Source: an uncultured Alcanivoracaceae bacterium (GTDB lineage: Bacteria; Pseudomonadota; Gammaproteobacteria; Xanthomonadales; Marinicellaceae). Taken from it: a stretch of DNA of 34,638 nt. This document shows, in pieces, positions 1-7,764 of the stretch (the first letter of the stretch is position 1; each line of letters opens with the position of its first letter). The position numbers and the translations under genes are program-made. The notes beneath the pieces are model-generated. The model was given only the letters and a program-made list of their open reading frames with translations, made no database searches and was not told the DNA's origin. Location of the stretch: the NCBI GenBank assembly GCA_947311585.1, contig CAMZLQ010000129.1:1-34638 (forward strand), given 5' to 3'.

Positions 1-269
1 GCCATGACTCAATTAATTGTTAATGTAAATAAAATAGCGTTGTTGCGTAATTCTCGTGGCAGAGACTTTCCGAATGTCATTAATTCAGCCAATTCATAGG
101 CATCTTTAACCGTGATATGGCGTTCATCTTGTCGTGGATGTACAGTAATGCCGTGCACGCCTAAATCCATAAACTTCTTGGCAAAATTAATGACATTGGG
201 AAAGTCTCTGCCACGAGAATTACGCAACAACGCTATTTTATTTACATTAACACTTAATTGAGTCATGGC
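1..269. repeat. Left-end fold-back inverted repeat
   Basis: Bases 1-85 are the reverse complement of 185-269, so position i pairs with 270-i. There are only two mismatches (17/253 and 72/198) and the loop is about 99 bases. Both arms encode the first ~27 residues of PdxJ, one arm per strand. The minus copy continues into normal flanking sequence, so it is the genuine one. The plus copy most likely arose by chimeric fold-back at a contig end, which is an inference supported by the matching structure at the right end. Confidence 0.9.
86..266 (-). CDS. pdxJ: Pyridoxine 5'-phosphate synthase PdxJ, N-terminal fragment
   Basis: PdxJ condenses 1-deoxyxylulose 5-phosphate with 3-amino-1-hydroxyacetone phosphate to make pyridoxine 5'-phosphate, the last ring-forming step of vitamin B6 synthesis in the cytosol. 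About 60 real residues are visible: the start MTQLSVNVNKIALLRNSRG, then the diagnostic GITVHPRQDERHI segment. The VNVNKI version of the N-terminus, rather than the enterobacterial VNIDHI, is the form I associate with Xanthomonadales and Bacteroidetes. The family is about 240 residues, so roughly three quarters is missing. The end of the ORF in the track (SLPRELRNN...) is not PdxJ; it is the fold-back copy read in antisense. The gene is truncated by the contig end, so this gives no evidence that it is broken in the cell. Confidence 0.85.
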
Positions 270-461
270 GCTATTTTACCTCTTTTAGAGACCGCTTTGC
301 AACGACTCAAGGCATCGTTCTTCTCGTTAAACTCCATTACAAAGATAAATCTGACTAGTAGACTATGTTGAGCTATTTTTTTAGTTCAAACCATCAAGAA
401 TCTCTCTGTAAGTTTAGAATGCATTTTGAAAAATCTCAATTTAATCAAATATCATCTAAAA

Positions 462-1325
462 TCATTTTTCTGCGCAAATGAGTATTTGCTCGCCTCCTAA
501 ATAACAATATTTTTCTGACCAGAATAATATAATATAGGCATTTTTAAACCCTGCTTTTCTTAACTCTTCTAATAACTCCCACCCAAAAGTATAAAAGCTT
601 AGACAGCCTTTTTTTGAGAGAGGATCGCCGTGGTATTCTGGAGTAGTTAAGTGTTTAATTTCACCTTCACTTATTGTTGCACGAACTAGATTGCTTTGGC
701 TGTTCAAATCAAAAGGGACAGAGAAAAGCAACTTCCCATTAGGTTTTAAAACCCGAAAAACTTCTTTTAATGCCTTTTTATAATGTGGAATGTGTTCAAA
801 ACAATCAAACGAAAGAACATAATTAAAAATACCGCTATTAAAGCTCAGCTTGGTTAGGTCTTGGTGTTGGATTCTAATTGGAAAGTATTTAAATAATAAC
901 TTTATTTTATGCATAAAAGTATCATTTTCAAAATACTCACTGCCAACAACATTGTCGTATTTATTATTCATCCACTTCGCTAATAAACTAACCTGTTCAG
1001 TCATGTATATTTTATCTGTTAATTGGGGTTTAAATAAAGTTTCAAAAACATGAATACAACCTCTAATTCTATTGTTCAATTTTGTTTTGTTGCAGATTAA
1101 CCTCTCTCTAAGGTTAAGTTCATTGCCATTTGAATAAAGAGTATCTACCAAAAATTCACTGTTAGATTTTGCAGTCCAAGAATAGCCATCGATATAAAAC
1201 TGTTTAAGTGTTTTTATTTTTTGATTGAGTTTAAAATCAATACCTCGCAACACTTTTATTTGCTTATTATTTTTTTGTAAGTGAGATTGATACTCTTTAG
1301 AATTAGAAATTCTGTTAATATGCAT
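462..1325 (-). CDS. SAM-dependent methyltransferase, glycan-cluster type
   Basis: This is a class I S-adenosylmethionine-dependent methyltransferase of 287 residues. The best evidence is the central run FDCFEHIPHYKKALKEVFRV followed by LKPNGKLLFSVPFDL. These are motifs II and III of Methyltransf_11-like enzymes. The C-terminal part (EYHGDPLSKKGCLSFYTFGW...) resembles a family I associate with surface polysaccharide clusters. Members I recall have a CPHC-like pair near residue 75; here it reads CNKT, so a metal site is probably lost. A classical GxGxG motif I is not obvious. A TATAAT sits 12 bases before the ATG and there is no Shine-Dalgarno sequence, so the mRNA may be leaderless. The gene is very AT-rich and isolated beside repeats, which fits recent transfer. 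The substrate is unknown. Confidence 0.75.
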   Translation of the reverse strand: MHINRISNSKEYQSHLQKNNKQIKVLRGIDFKLNQKIKTLKQFYIDGYSWTAKSNSEFLVDTLYSNGNELNLRERLICNKTKLNNRIRGCIHVFETLFKPQLTDKIYMTEQVSLLAKWMNNKYDNVVGSEYFENDTFMHKIKLLFKYFPIRIQHQDLTKLSFNSGIFNYVLSFDCFEHIPHYKKALKEVFRVLKPNGKLLFSVPFDLNSQSNLVRATISEGEIKHLTTPEYHGDPLSKKGCLSFYTFGWELLEELRKAGFKNAYIILFWSEKYCYLGGEQILICAEK

Positions 1326-1336
1326 AGTTTTTAATG

Positions 1337-1342
1337 ATTATA
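1337..1342 (-). promoter_or_regulatory. -10 box immediately upstream of the methyltransferase
   Basis: A perfect TATAAT on the minus strand ends 12 bases before the ATG at 1325. The -35 region is poor. Transcription would start within a few bases of the start codon. Confidence 0.4.
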
Positions 1343-1431
1343 ATGTAAACCTATAATACAAAAACTTTCTTATTCTAGCCAATAGTATTTATAAAAAAAA
1401 TGATTAGAGGTATTTGCATAATTTTGGAGCG

Positions 1432-1500
1432 ATGAAAAACTTTTTAAAAGAGATTGATCCCAGTTTTACAAACAAATATTGGAACAAGATACAAGAGTAA
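1432..1500 (+). CDS. Possible 22-residue peptide or gene remnant
   Basis: A short reading frame (MKNFLKEIDPSFTNKYWNKI..., stop TAA) is preceded by GGAG six bases upstream of the ATG. It lies in a gene-poor stretch beside a palindromic repeat. I recognise no family. It could be a true small peptide, the N-terminal remnant of a lost gene, or chance. The only support is the ribosome-binding site and protein-like composition. Confidence 0.25.
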   Translation: MKNFLKEIDPSFTNKYWNKIQE

Positions 1501-1613
1501 AAATTAAGGAGTCAAAACTTTAAGTTTTTTAATCCCTAAACATGTTTTATCTGGATTATCAGTTTTAACCGATAAATTTGGTTTATTTTTGATTCGATTG
1601 TTGCAAAACATCA

Positions 1614-1780
1614 CTAGGAGCTTGTCCGAGAATAGAGAACCTACTGCGGAAAAGGTGAATTTGGTCAATTTTTTACCTGATTTTCGTTAAATAGCGGAGC
1701 TATTCGCCTCAAATCATGCAAAAACTTGCCTCAAATTACCTTTCCCTCGCTACGGTTCCTATTCTCGGACAAGCTCCTAG
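1614..1780. repeat. 167-bp imperfect palindrome, MITE-like
   Basis: The ends are 22-bp perfect inverted repeats (CTAGGAGCTTGTCCGAGAATAG). Complementarity continues inwards with small gaps almost to the centre, where AATAGCGGAGCTATT is itself near-palindromic. No coding frame is visible. This layout is typical of short non-autonomous elements or extragenic palindromic repeats. The outer CTAG may be part of the repeat or a target duplication. Confidence 0.75.
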
Positions 1781-1798
1781 GAGCCTTTCCGAGAATAG
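1777..1798 (+). repeat. Second, solitary copy of the palindrome end
   Basis: CTAGGAGCCTTTCCGAGAATAG directly follows the 167-bp palindrome and shares its CTAG. It matches the left terminus (1614-1635) with two mismatches and has the same orientation. It looks like the remaining edge of another copy of the element. Confidence 0.6.
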
Positions 1799-1887
1799 AA
1801 AATCTATTACTGAATTACGGTATTATATCGTGGGGTTGATATGCAAAGGCGCCTAATATATTGAACCTTGGGTAAAGTGAGCTTGCA

Positions 1888-2331
1888 TTAAAAGGGTTTT
1901 GCCAAAACAAGGTAAATTATTGCGATTAAAATAAAGACGGGCATTTCATTAAACCACCGAAACCATTTATGGGAGTGTGTTTCTTTATTGTTTATAAAAT
2001 TTTGGTGAATCTTTTTACACCAAAAATGGTAGGCAATTAATAAAATCACAAATAAAATTTTGGCGTGAATCCATCCCTGCTGGAAATAATATTTTTCAAA
2101 ACCGCCAGAAACAATATAAAGCAACCACGTACCCGTAATAACAACAAAAACAAGGGTAAAATCCATCATTTTTATTAAACGGTGCTCCATTCCAATTAAA
2201 AGCTCATGATGAACCGTGTCTTTCTGACTGGCATGGTTCACAAACAGCCGAGGCAAGTAAAAAATACCCGCAAACCAAGAAATTACAAAAAAAATATGAA
2301 AGGTTTTAACCCAAAGCATAAGCAGTCTCAT
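1888..2331 (-). CDS. hemJ: Protoporphyrinogen IX oxidase HemJ
   Basis: HemJ is the membrane protoporphyrinogen oxidase that performs the penultimate step of haem synthesis in bacteria lacking HemG or HemY. The 147-residue protein has about four membrane helices. It shows the family signature throughout: WVKTFHIFFVISWFAGIFYLPRLFV at the start (quoted here in two parts of the family pattern), GMEHRLIKMMDF in the middle, WIHAKI and YHFWCKKIHQNF in helix three, then FRWFNEMPVF and the closing LAKPF. Full length for the family. The start could be this ATG or the Met four codons later; neither has a clear Shine-Dalgarno sequence. It is a single gene, divergent from the DUF6776 operon. Confidence 0.88.
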   Translation of the reverse strand: MRLLMLWVKTFHIFFVISWFAGIFYLPRLFVNHASQKDTVHHELLIGMEHRLIKMMDFTLVFVVITGTWLLYIVSGGFEKYYFQQGWIHAKILFVILLIAYHFWCKKIHQNFINNKETHSHKWFRWFNEMPVFILIAIIYLVLAKPF

Positions 2332-2351
2332 TGATAAATGTTAAGTTTACC

Positions 2352-2382
2352 TTGTCTATCACCACAAATGAAGTGCTATAAT
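2352..2382 (+). promoter_or_regulatory. Extended -10 promoter of the DUF6776-mutM operon
   Basis: TTGTCT (2352-2357) and a consensus extended -10, TGCTATAAT (TATAAT at 2377-2382), are separated by 19 bases. Transcription would start near 2389, giving a leader of about 70 bases before the ATG at 2458. That leader can form small hairpins such as GGTAT-AGAG-ATACC. Confidence 0.6.
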
Positions 2383-2457
2383 TCGCATTCTTTAATAAAG
2401 GTTAAAATCCACGTGGGTATAGAGATACCAAAATATGTTATTCAAGAAAAAGGGACG

Positions 2458-3117
2458 ATGCAACCGCGTTCAAACGCGCCTATCATCCTTAGTGCTTTTA
2501 TTGCACTTGTCGTTGGTTTTGTTTTTAATGAACTATACTCCAATAGAAAACTTGAGACACTTAGAGTGCAAAATGATGTGCTAGAAGAAAACAACAGAGT
2601 TAATTTAGATAAAATAGCCCAATTAGAAAGCAAAAACAGCTTGCTTGAAACAGAGTTAAAAATTAAACAACAAGCCGTTATTGCCCTACAAAACGATTAC
2701 AAGTTACGCCTTGACGAGCTCAATCAATCTAAAAAAGACATTCAGTTTTATGAACGGTTGTTAAGCCCAAACATTAAAAATAAAGGTTTGCGTGTGTTTG
2801 AAGCCGTTATATCAGAAAAATCGGCAACTCTAAAAACGCTGTCGATTATTTTTGTGAACAAAATAGCACGAGCGAACGAAGTTTATGGCAAATACAGTAT
2901 TCAGATACAGGGTAAAAAAGGCAACAACCAACAAAGCATTAACGTATTAGATCAGGAAACAAATAAGTACCGGTTCAGGTATTTTCATAAGGTTTCTTTT
3001 GACTTTTCTTTACCAGATGGTTTTAAACCCGAACAACTGGTAGTAAAATTATTTCCTAAGATTAAAAAAGCAAAAACAATAGAATACAAAGCCCCGTGGC
3101 ACTCATTAATAAAATAG
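2458..3117 (+). CDS. DUF6776 membrane-anchored coiled-coil protein
   Basis: The track ORF opens at 2338, but the likely start is the ATG at 2458, preceded by AAAGGGACG and downstream of the promoter. That gives 219 residues. The N-terminus is a short basic stretch and one membrane helix (IILSAFIALVVGFVFNELY). A coiled coil of about 85 residues follows, rich in E, N, K and Q. A C-terminal globular domain begins FYERLLSPNIKNKGLRVFEA and ends near the phrase LPDGFKPEQLVVKLFP. This matches the DUF6776 family, found next to bactofilin and erpA in many Gammaproteobacteria. Function unknown; a cell-envelope role with the neighbouring bactofilin is plausible from context. First gene of a five-gene run. 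Confidence 0.8.
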   Translation: MQPRSNAPIILSAFIALVVGFVFNELYSNRKLETLRVQNDVLEENNRVNLDKIAQLESKNSLLETELKIKQQAVIALQNDYKLRLDELNQSKKDIQFYERLLSPNIKNKGLRVFEAVISEKSATLKTLSIIFVNKIARANEVYGKYSIQIQGKKGNNQQSINVLDQETNKYRFRYFHKVSFDFSLPDGFKPEQLVVKLFPKIKKAKTIEYKAPWHSLIK

Positions 3118-3126
3118 GTAAACATT

Positions 3127-3558
3127 ATGTTTAATAGCAAAGACAACAACACAAAATCAAACAACACATCAACTGGCAACACAAAAAAAGGCCATACATT
3201 ATTGGGTGAAGGAACAACAATAAATGGCGATATTAGCTTTAGTGGCATGTTAATTTTAGATGGAACAATCACAGGAAGCATCACCGGTTCACAAAATGAT
3301 GATGTATTAACCATCAGTGAAAGTGGATTAATTGAAGGCAAAATTAATGTCGCCAATATAGTCGTTAATGGCAAAATTAAAGGAGATATTAGCTCATCAG
3401 GAAAAGTTGAAGTTGCCTCAAAAGCAAATATTGAGGGCAATGTTTATTACCGCACTATTGAAATGAATACGGGTTCAAGAATTAATGGGCAGTTAATTTA
3501 TCAGGACGATAAAAAGAACAGTAAAATTGCTAACATTGAAGACAAGAAAAGTAAATAA
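3127..3558 (+). CDS. Bactofilin, polymer-forming cytoskeletal protein
   Basis: Bactofilins polymerise without nucleotide into filaments that organise envelope and cell-shape functions. The 143-residue protein starts with a disordered, Asn/Lys/Thr-rich tail of about 25 residues. A beta-helical DUF583 core follows, with repeating short turns such as [47 protein letters not shown] and [21 protein letters not shown] basic C-terminal tail closes it. The start has AGGT upstream. It lies 9 bases after the DUF6776 gene and 2 bases before erpA, so it is cotranscribed. The length is typical for a gammaproteobacterial bactofilin. Confidence 0.9.
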   Translation: MFNSKDNNTKSNNTSTGNTKKGHTLLGEGTTINGDISFSGMLILDGTITGSITGSQNDDVLTISESGLIEGKINVANIVVNGKIKGDISSSGKVEVASKANIEGNVYYRTIEMNTGSRINGQLIYQDDKKNSKIANIEDKKSK

Positions 3559-3560
3559 AC

Positions 3561-3893
3561 ATGCAAAACACTATTGTTTTATCCAACTCAGCTGCTAGCA
3601 AAATTAGAGAATTGGTCTTAGAAGAACAAAACCCAGACTTAAAACTGCGGGTATACATCATCGGTGGCGGTTGTTCTGGCTTTCAATACGGCTTTGCTTT
3701 TGAAGATGAAACCGAAGAAGGTGATTTTATTATTGATAATGACGGTGTTTGCATGATGGTTGATCCCATGAGTTATCCTTATTTGATAAACTCTGTCGTC
3801 GATTATAAGGAAGACTTGCAAGGCTCACGTTTTGTTGTTGATAACCCAAATGCCAAAACAACCTGTGGCTGTGGCAGCTCGTTTTCAATTTGA
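3561..3893 (+). CDS. erpA: Iron-sulfur cluster insertion protein ErpA
   Basis: ErpA is an A-type carrier that delivers [4Fe-4S] clusters to apo-enzymes, including those of isoprenoid synthesis. The 110-residue protein has the three ligand cysteines of the family: one in [13 protein letters not shown] and two in the terminal [18 protein letters not shown] and FVVDNPNA are further ErpA-type segments, and distinguish it from IscA. Length is normal. It sits in the conserved DUF6776-bactofilin-erpA order. Its stop codon overlaps the Shine-Dalgarno sequence of nudC, suggesting coupled translation. Confidence 0.93.
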   Translation: MQNTIVLSNSAASKIRELVLEEQNPDLKLRVYIIGGGCSGFQYGFAFEDETEEGDFIIDNDGVCMMVDPMSYPYLINSVVDYKEDLQGSRFVVDNPNAKTTCGCGSSFSI

Positions 3894-3901
3894 GGTAAAA
3901 A

Positions 3902-4792
3902 ATGAGCAAAAACGAAAAAAATATTTATTTTGGAGCGCAGAAACTAGACCGAGCCTCACATTTGCGAGAGCGTGAAGCTGAGCTCAAAGAGATGCAAGCC
4001 ACTCATGATTGCAAATATATACCCGTCTATAACGGCAACCACATTTACATGAACCGACATGGGAGCATTTATCGCCGCTCAAACCCGTTCGAATGTGAGG
4101 CAACATGCTTTTTGGGATTTGTTGGCGACCAAATGTGGTACTCATGCCCATTAAGTGAACAACAAGCTGAAAATCTTGAAAAAGAAGTGGGTAAACAATT
4201 TTCTTCTATTCGTCGTTATGCCTTGAAACTTAATGATGACTTGGCTCATATTGCACTGTACTCTCGGGGTTTAGATTTGTGGCAAAGAAACCGACTATAT
4301 TGCCCCAAATGTGGCACTAAGAACACCCTTGATTGGACGGGCCACAGGCTTCTCTGTGAAAATAATCACGAGCAATTTCCGCATATTGAACCAGCTATTA
4401 TTGTTTTGGTTACACACGGAAATAAGTGTTTACTTGGTCGAAAGCCCGAATGGCCCAGTTATGCTTATTCAACTTTAGCAGGCTTTGTTGAACCAGGAGA
4501 AACAATTGAAGAGGCCGTCAAGAGAGAAGTGGAAGAAGAATCCAATATACGTGTCCATAACGTCGATTACTATGGCTCACAACCCTGGCCATTTCCAGCA
4601 GCCTTAATGCTGGCATTTACCGCTGAGGCAGAAAACGAAGACATCAAAACCAATGAAGAAATGGAAGATGTGCAATGGTTTACGCGCAAACAACTTAATG
4701 AAATGCTTAAAGAAGGCTATGTCACCATTGCACCGCGTTATACTGTAGCGCACAACCTTATTGTTGAGTGGTTAGAAGAACAAGATGCCTGA
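3902..4792 (+). CDS. nudC: NAD-capped RNA / NADH pyrophosphatase NudC
   Basis: NudC hydrolyses NAD(H) and removes NAD caps from RNA. The 296-residue protein has an N-terminal NudC domain, a zinc ribbon near residues 138-165 and a C-terminal Nudix domain. The Nudix box is intact (GFVEPGETIEEAVKREVEEE). The NudC-specific SQPWPFP motif follows, so this is NudC and not another Nudix enzyme. The first zinc pair is CPKC. The second half reads CENNH where E. coli has a CxxC, so one cysteine is missing and the histidine may substitute. The ribosome-binding site GAGGT overlaps the erpA stop. It overlaps mutM by 8 bases. Confidence 0.92.
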   Translation: MSKNEKNIYFGAQKLDRASHLREREAELKEMQATHDCKYIPVYNGNHIYMNRHGSIYRRSNPFECEATCFLGFVGDQMWYSCPLSEQQAENLEKEVGKQFSSIRRYALKLNDDLAHIALYSRGLDLWQRNRLYCPKCGTKNTLDWTGHRLLCENNHEQFPHIEPAIIVLVTHGNKCLLGRKPEWPSYAYSTLAGFVEPGETIEEAVKREVEEESNIRVHNVDYYGSQPWPFPAALMLAFTAEAENEDIKTNEEMEDVQWFTRKQLNEMLKEGYVTIAPRYTVAHNLIVEWLEEQDA

Positions 4793-5603
4793 ACTGCCCG
4801 AGGTTGAAACTACGGTAAATGGCATAAAGCCATGGCTTGAGAATAAAGTCATTAAAAAAATTAACGTTTACAATGACTCTTTGCGTTGGAAAATACCTGC
4901 AAATTTACCCGACAAATACCAAACCCAAACAGTGACAAGCGTTACACGTCGAGCAAAATACATTCTCATTCACCTTGATAGTGGCACTACCTTGATAATG
5001 CATTTAGGCATGTCTGGTTCTTTAGTTGTCAACACGGAGAATGCATCACTTGCCAAACATGACCATTTTGAAATGGTTATGGATGATAATACTTCTCTTC
5101 GCTTTAATGATCCACGTCGGTTTGGTTGCATTCTCGATAGCCAAGATTATTTGAATCATAAACTTATCAGAAATCTTGGACCTGAACCTTTAGCCGATGA
5201 GTTTGATGGCACAAGACTCAAAACAAAAGCTCAAAACAAAACTCAAGCGGTAAAAAACTTTATTATGGATGGTAAAGTTGTTGTTGGGGTTGGCAATATT
5301 TATGCCAGTGAAGCCCTGTTCATGGCAAAAATAAAACCCACAAAACCAGCAGGTAAAATTTCTCTCAAGCGTTACCAAATCCTTGCCGATAAAATAAAAC
5401 TGGTATTATCTCGTGCCATAACAGCAGGTGGAACAACTTTATCAGACTTTGTAAATGCCGATGGAAAACCAGGTTATTTCGCGCAAGAACTCAAAGTATA
5501 TGGAAAAGAAAATGAACCGTGTGTGGATTGTGGGACCTCTATAAAGAAAGTGGTTATTGGTCAGCGCAGTACATTTTATTGTTCTAAATGTCAAAAAAAC
5601 TAA
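4785..5603 (+). CDS. mutM: Formamidopyrimidine-DNA glycosylase MutM (Fpg)
   Basis: MutM removes 8-oxoguanine and formamidopyrimidines from DNA and nicks the abasic site by beta/delta-elimination. The 272-residue protein begins MPELPEVETT, so the catalytic Pro2 and Glu3 are present. The lysine of RRAKYI (residue ~57), the NDPRRFG segment and the helix-two-turn-helix region (VGVGNIYASEALF) are all intact. The C-terminal zinc finger is CVDC...CSKC. The start overlaps the end of nudC by 8 bases. It is the last gene of the operon and converges on ntrY with only 7 bases between stops. I see no terminator hairpin there. Confidence 0.95.
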   Translation: MPELPEVETTVNGIKPWLENKVIKKINVYNDSLRWKIPANLPDKYQTQTVTSVTRRAKYILIHLDSGTTLIMHLGMSGSLVVNTENASLAKHDHFEMVMDDNTSLRFNDPRRFGCILDSQDYLNHKLIRNLGPEPLADEFDGTRLKTKAQNKTQAVKNFIMDGKVVVGVGNIYASEALFMAKIKPTKPAGKISLKRYQILADKIKLVLSRAITAGGTTLSDFVNADGKPGYFAQELKVYGKENEPCVDCGTSIKKVVIGQRSTFYCSKCQKN

Positions 5604-5610
5604 GTATTCA

Positions 5611-7764
5611 CTATTTTTTGTAGATGGGCAAATTAATCTCAATAACGGCACCAAGAGCATCATTATAGGCCTTAATATTTCCCCCGTGTTCTTCAACAAT
5701 TTTTTTAACAATGGCTAAACCAAGTCCAGAACCTGTTGCTTTGGTGGTTTCATAAGGTTCAAATAAATGCTCTAAAATTCTTTGTTTAAAACCATTGCCG
5801 TTATCACTAAATCTCAACACCAGTATATTATCTAATTGTTCACTGATTAGGGTTTCAATTTTAATCGTCAACTCTTGACCTTCGGCACTTTCAGATGAAT
5901 TTTTAATTAAGTTCGTTAATAACTGCGAAAAACGCACTTTATCAATAAACATAGTGGGTTCAGGGTTGTGTAAAACCAAATCAAAATTTATTCCAGCGTG
6001 TGAAATATAATACAAATCCACGGCTTCTTTAATTAAACGATTCAGTCCACGCGGTTCTCGTTTTAATTCAGGGGCTTTGGCATAATCCGAAAATGCATTC
6101 ACCAATGTTTTTAAATTATCCACTTGAGAGACGATGGTTTGAGTGGCTCTATCAAGAACATCTTTGTCTTCTTCGGGTAGTTTTTTCAAAAATCGCAGAC
6201 GCAACCGTTCAGCAGATAATTGAATCGGTGTTAAGGGGTTTTTTACCTCATGCGCCAAACGCCGTGCCACCTCGGACCAAGCGGCATCCCGTTGAGCTTG
6301 ATTAATAATGGTCTGGTCATCAAAAACAACAACAATACCACCCTCATCCTGCTCCTGTTCAGGAATGTGGCTGCCTCGCACAACCAATACTTTTCGCTCA
6401 TCCTTTTGGGTAATTAAAATTTCTTGTTGCCATTCTTCGTTGTGGTCATTTAATTTAGTAATAATTAATTCGACCAAAGGTTCTAGCCCTTCATTTTTAA
6501 CGGTTAATTGGCGGATGTTTTGGTTAACAATATCTATTGACTTGAGATTCACTATTTTCAAAGCTGCAGAGTTTGCCATAAGAATGCGTTGTTCTTTATT
6601 GACACTCAAGACACCACTGGATAAATGTGATAACACATTTTGCAGGTACAGCTGTTGATTCAAGGCATCGGTTTGCGCTCGGTGAGCCAGTGCACTGGAA
6701 GCGGCTAATTGAGAAGACATGGAATTAAAGGACTTAACTAAAAATCCAATTTCATCATTGGAGGTAACGGGTAACGTTGAGCTGTAATCGCCTTCTGCTA
6801 TTCTTTCGGTTGCCTTGTAGAGCAGCCTAACAGGAGCAACCAGGTTTTTAGCTGCTGAAAAGGCCCACAACAAAGCTAACAACATAACAAGTAACAACAC
6901 CAAGGCCAAAATAATATTGTAAGAGTTTTTGAGCTGCTCCCGTTGGTATTTTTGCTGATTATAGCCAATGGCAGCTTCTTCAATGTTATAGGCTAACTTA
7001 CTGTATTGTTTTGGAATTGCAAAGAGACCTTGTAAATACCTAAAGTTTGATGAAACTCGCAACACGTTTTCAATTTTCACTAATACTCTAATTTGCAACA
7101 AAGACCCTTCTCTGGTTTCTATGCGGGTGAAATTGGTCCCATTACGAACATCTCTAAAAGCATTTTGTGGAGGCAAGTCCGTGGTTAAATCAAGGATGTC
7201 AATACTGGCTCTTTCGAGTATTTTTTCACTAGCAGAAATCAATGAAAGGCTAGTGGCATTAGATTCATCAAGAAACTTTTCTAGATAAATGGCTTGCCTT
7301 GGATTGTCTATATCTGCCAATTGAGCCGCTATTTTTTTTGTTTGATCTAATGCCTGTTTACTTTGTGTATTTAAAAATATTTCACCTAATTCAAGAGAGT
7401 CGTTTAACGCTTTGTCAATTTTAATGTCAAACCAACTGTCAATATAGTTATTTAAAATTTGAGTGGAAAAGAGATAAATGATAAGAACAGGCGGTAATGA
7501 AAGTGATGCAAAAGTTGTTACCATTCGAGTCGTTAAGCGAATGCCAGCTTCCTTTTTTTTGTTTTTTAAATACAGCCAAACCAGTCGTTGTGTGATGACT
7601 ATGGCTAAAGTCAAAACCGCTAAAATTGATGCGCCAAAAAGCCACAAGTAAATACGATTAAACTGCTGCGAACCCTTGATAATCTCGCCCAAAGAGAATA
7701 AGGCAAAGAGCAAAGCCGATATGACAATAATGATTATTGTTTTTTTAACCAGACTTTTGTTCAC
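5611..7764 (-). CDS. NtrY-like membrane sensor histidine kinase, no adjacent NtrX
   Basis: A 717-residue membrane histidine kinase of the NtrY type. Membrane helices lie at about 8-28, 37-60, 88-108 and 283-305. Residues 110-280 form the extracytoplasmic sensor region. HAMP follows (about 305-358), then a PAS domain (about 375-480). The H-box is HEVKNPLTPIQLSAERLRLR. The ATPase domain has FSDNGNGF and GSGLGLAIVKK. The start is GTG and overlaps the DUF4390 stop as TAGTG. In the order I know from other Gammaproteobacteria (fmt-rsmB-DUF4390-ntrY-ntrX) an NtrX sigma-54 response regulator follows. Here the convergent mutM follows instead, so the partner must be elsewhere or absent. Signal and targets unknown. 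Confidence 0.9.
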   Translation of the reverse strand: MNKSLVKKTIIIIVISALLFALFSLGEIIKGSQQFNRIYLWLFGASILAVLTLAIVITQRLVWLYLKNKKKEAGIRLTTRMVTTFASLSLPPVLIIYLFSTQILNNYIDSWFDIKIDKALNDSLELGEIFLNTQSKQALDQTKKIAAQLADIDNPRQAIYLEKFLDESNATSLSLISASEKILERASIDILDLTTDLPPQNAFRDVRNGTNFTRIETREGSLLQIRVLVKIENVLRVSSNFRYLQGLFAIPKQYSKLAYNIEEAAIGYNQQKYQREQLKNSYNIILALVLLLVMLLALLWAFSAAKNLVAPVRLLYKATERIAEGDYSSTLPVTSNDEIGFLVKSFNSMSSQLAASSALAHRAQTDALNQQLYLQNVLSHLSSGVLSVNKEQRILMANSAALKIVNLKSIDIVNQNIRQLTVKNEGLEPLVELIITKLNDHNEEWQQEILITQKDERKVLVVRGSHIPEQEQDEGGIVVVFDDQTIINQAQRDAAWSEVARRLAHEVKNPLTPIQLSAERLRLRFLKKLPEEDKDVLDRATQTIVSQVDNLKTLVNAFSDYAKAPELKREPRGLNRLIKEAVDLYYISHAGINFDLVLHNPEPTMFIDKVRFSQLLTNLIKNSSESAEGQELTIKIETLISEQLDNILVLRFSDNGNGFKQRILEHLFEPYETTKATGSGLGLAIVKKIVEEHGGNIKAYNDALGAVIEINLPIYKK

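Noticed and set aside
270-461. Searched for a tRNA or small RNA between pdxJ and the methyltransferase
   Set aside because: No cloverleaf, CCA end or convincing hairpin terminator found.
2985-3440. Minus-strand ORF of 151 residues opposite bactofilin
   Set aside because: Antisense shadow of the repetitive bactofilin gene; the hydrophobic composition is a by-product of the complementary codons.
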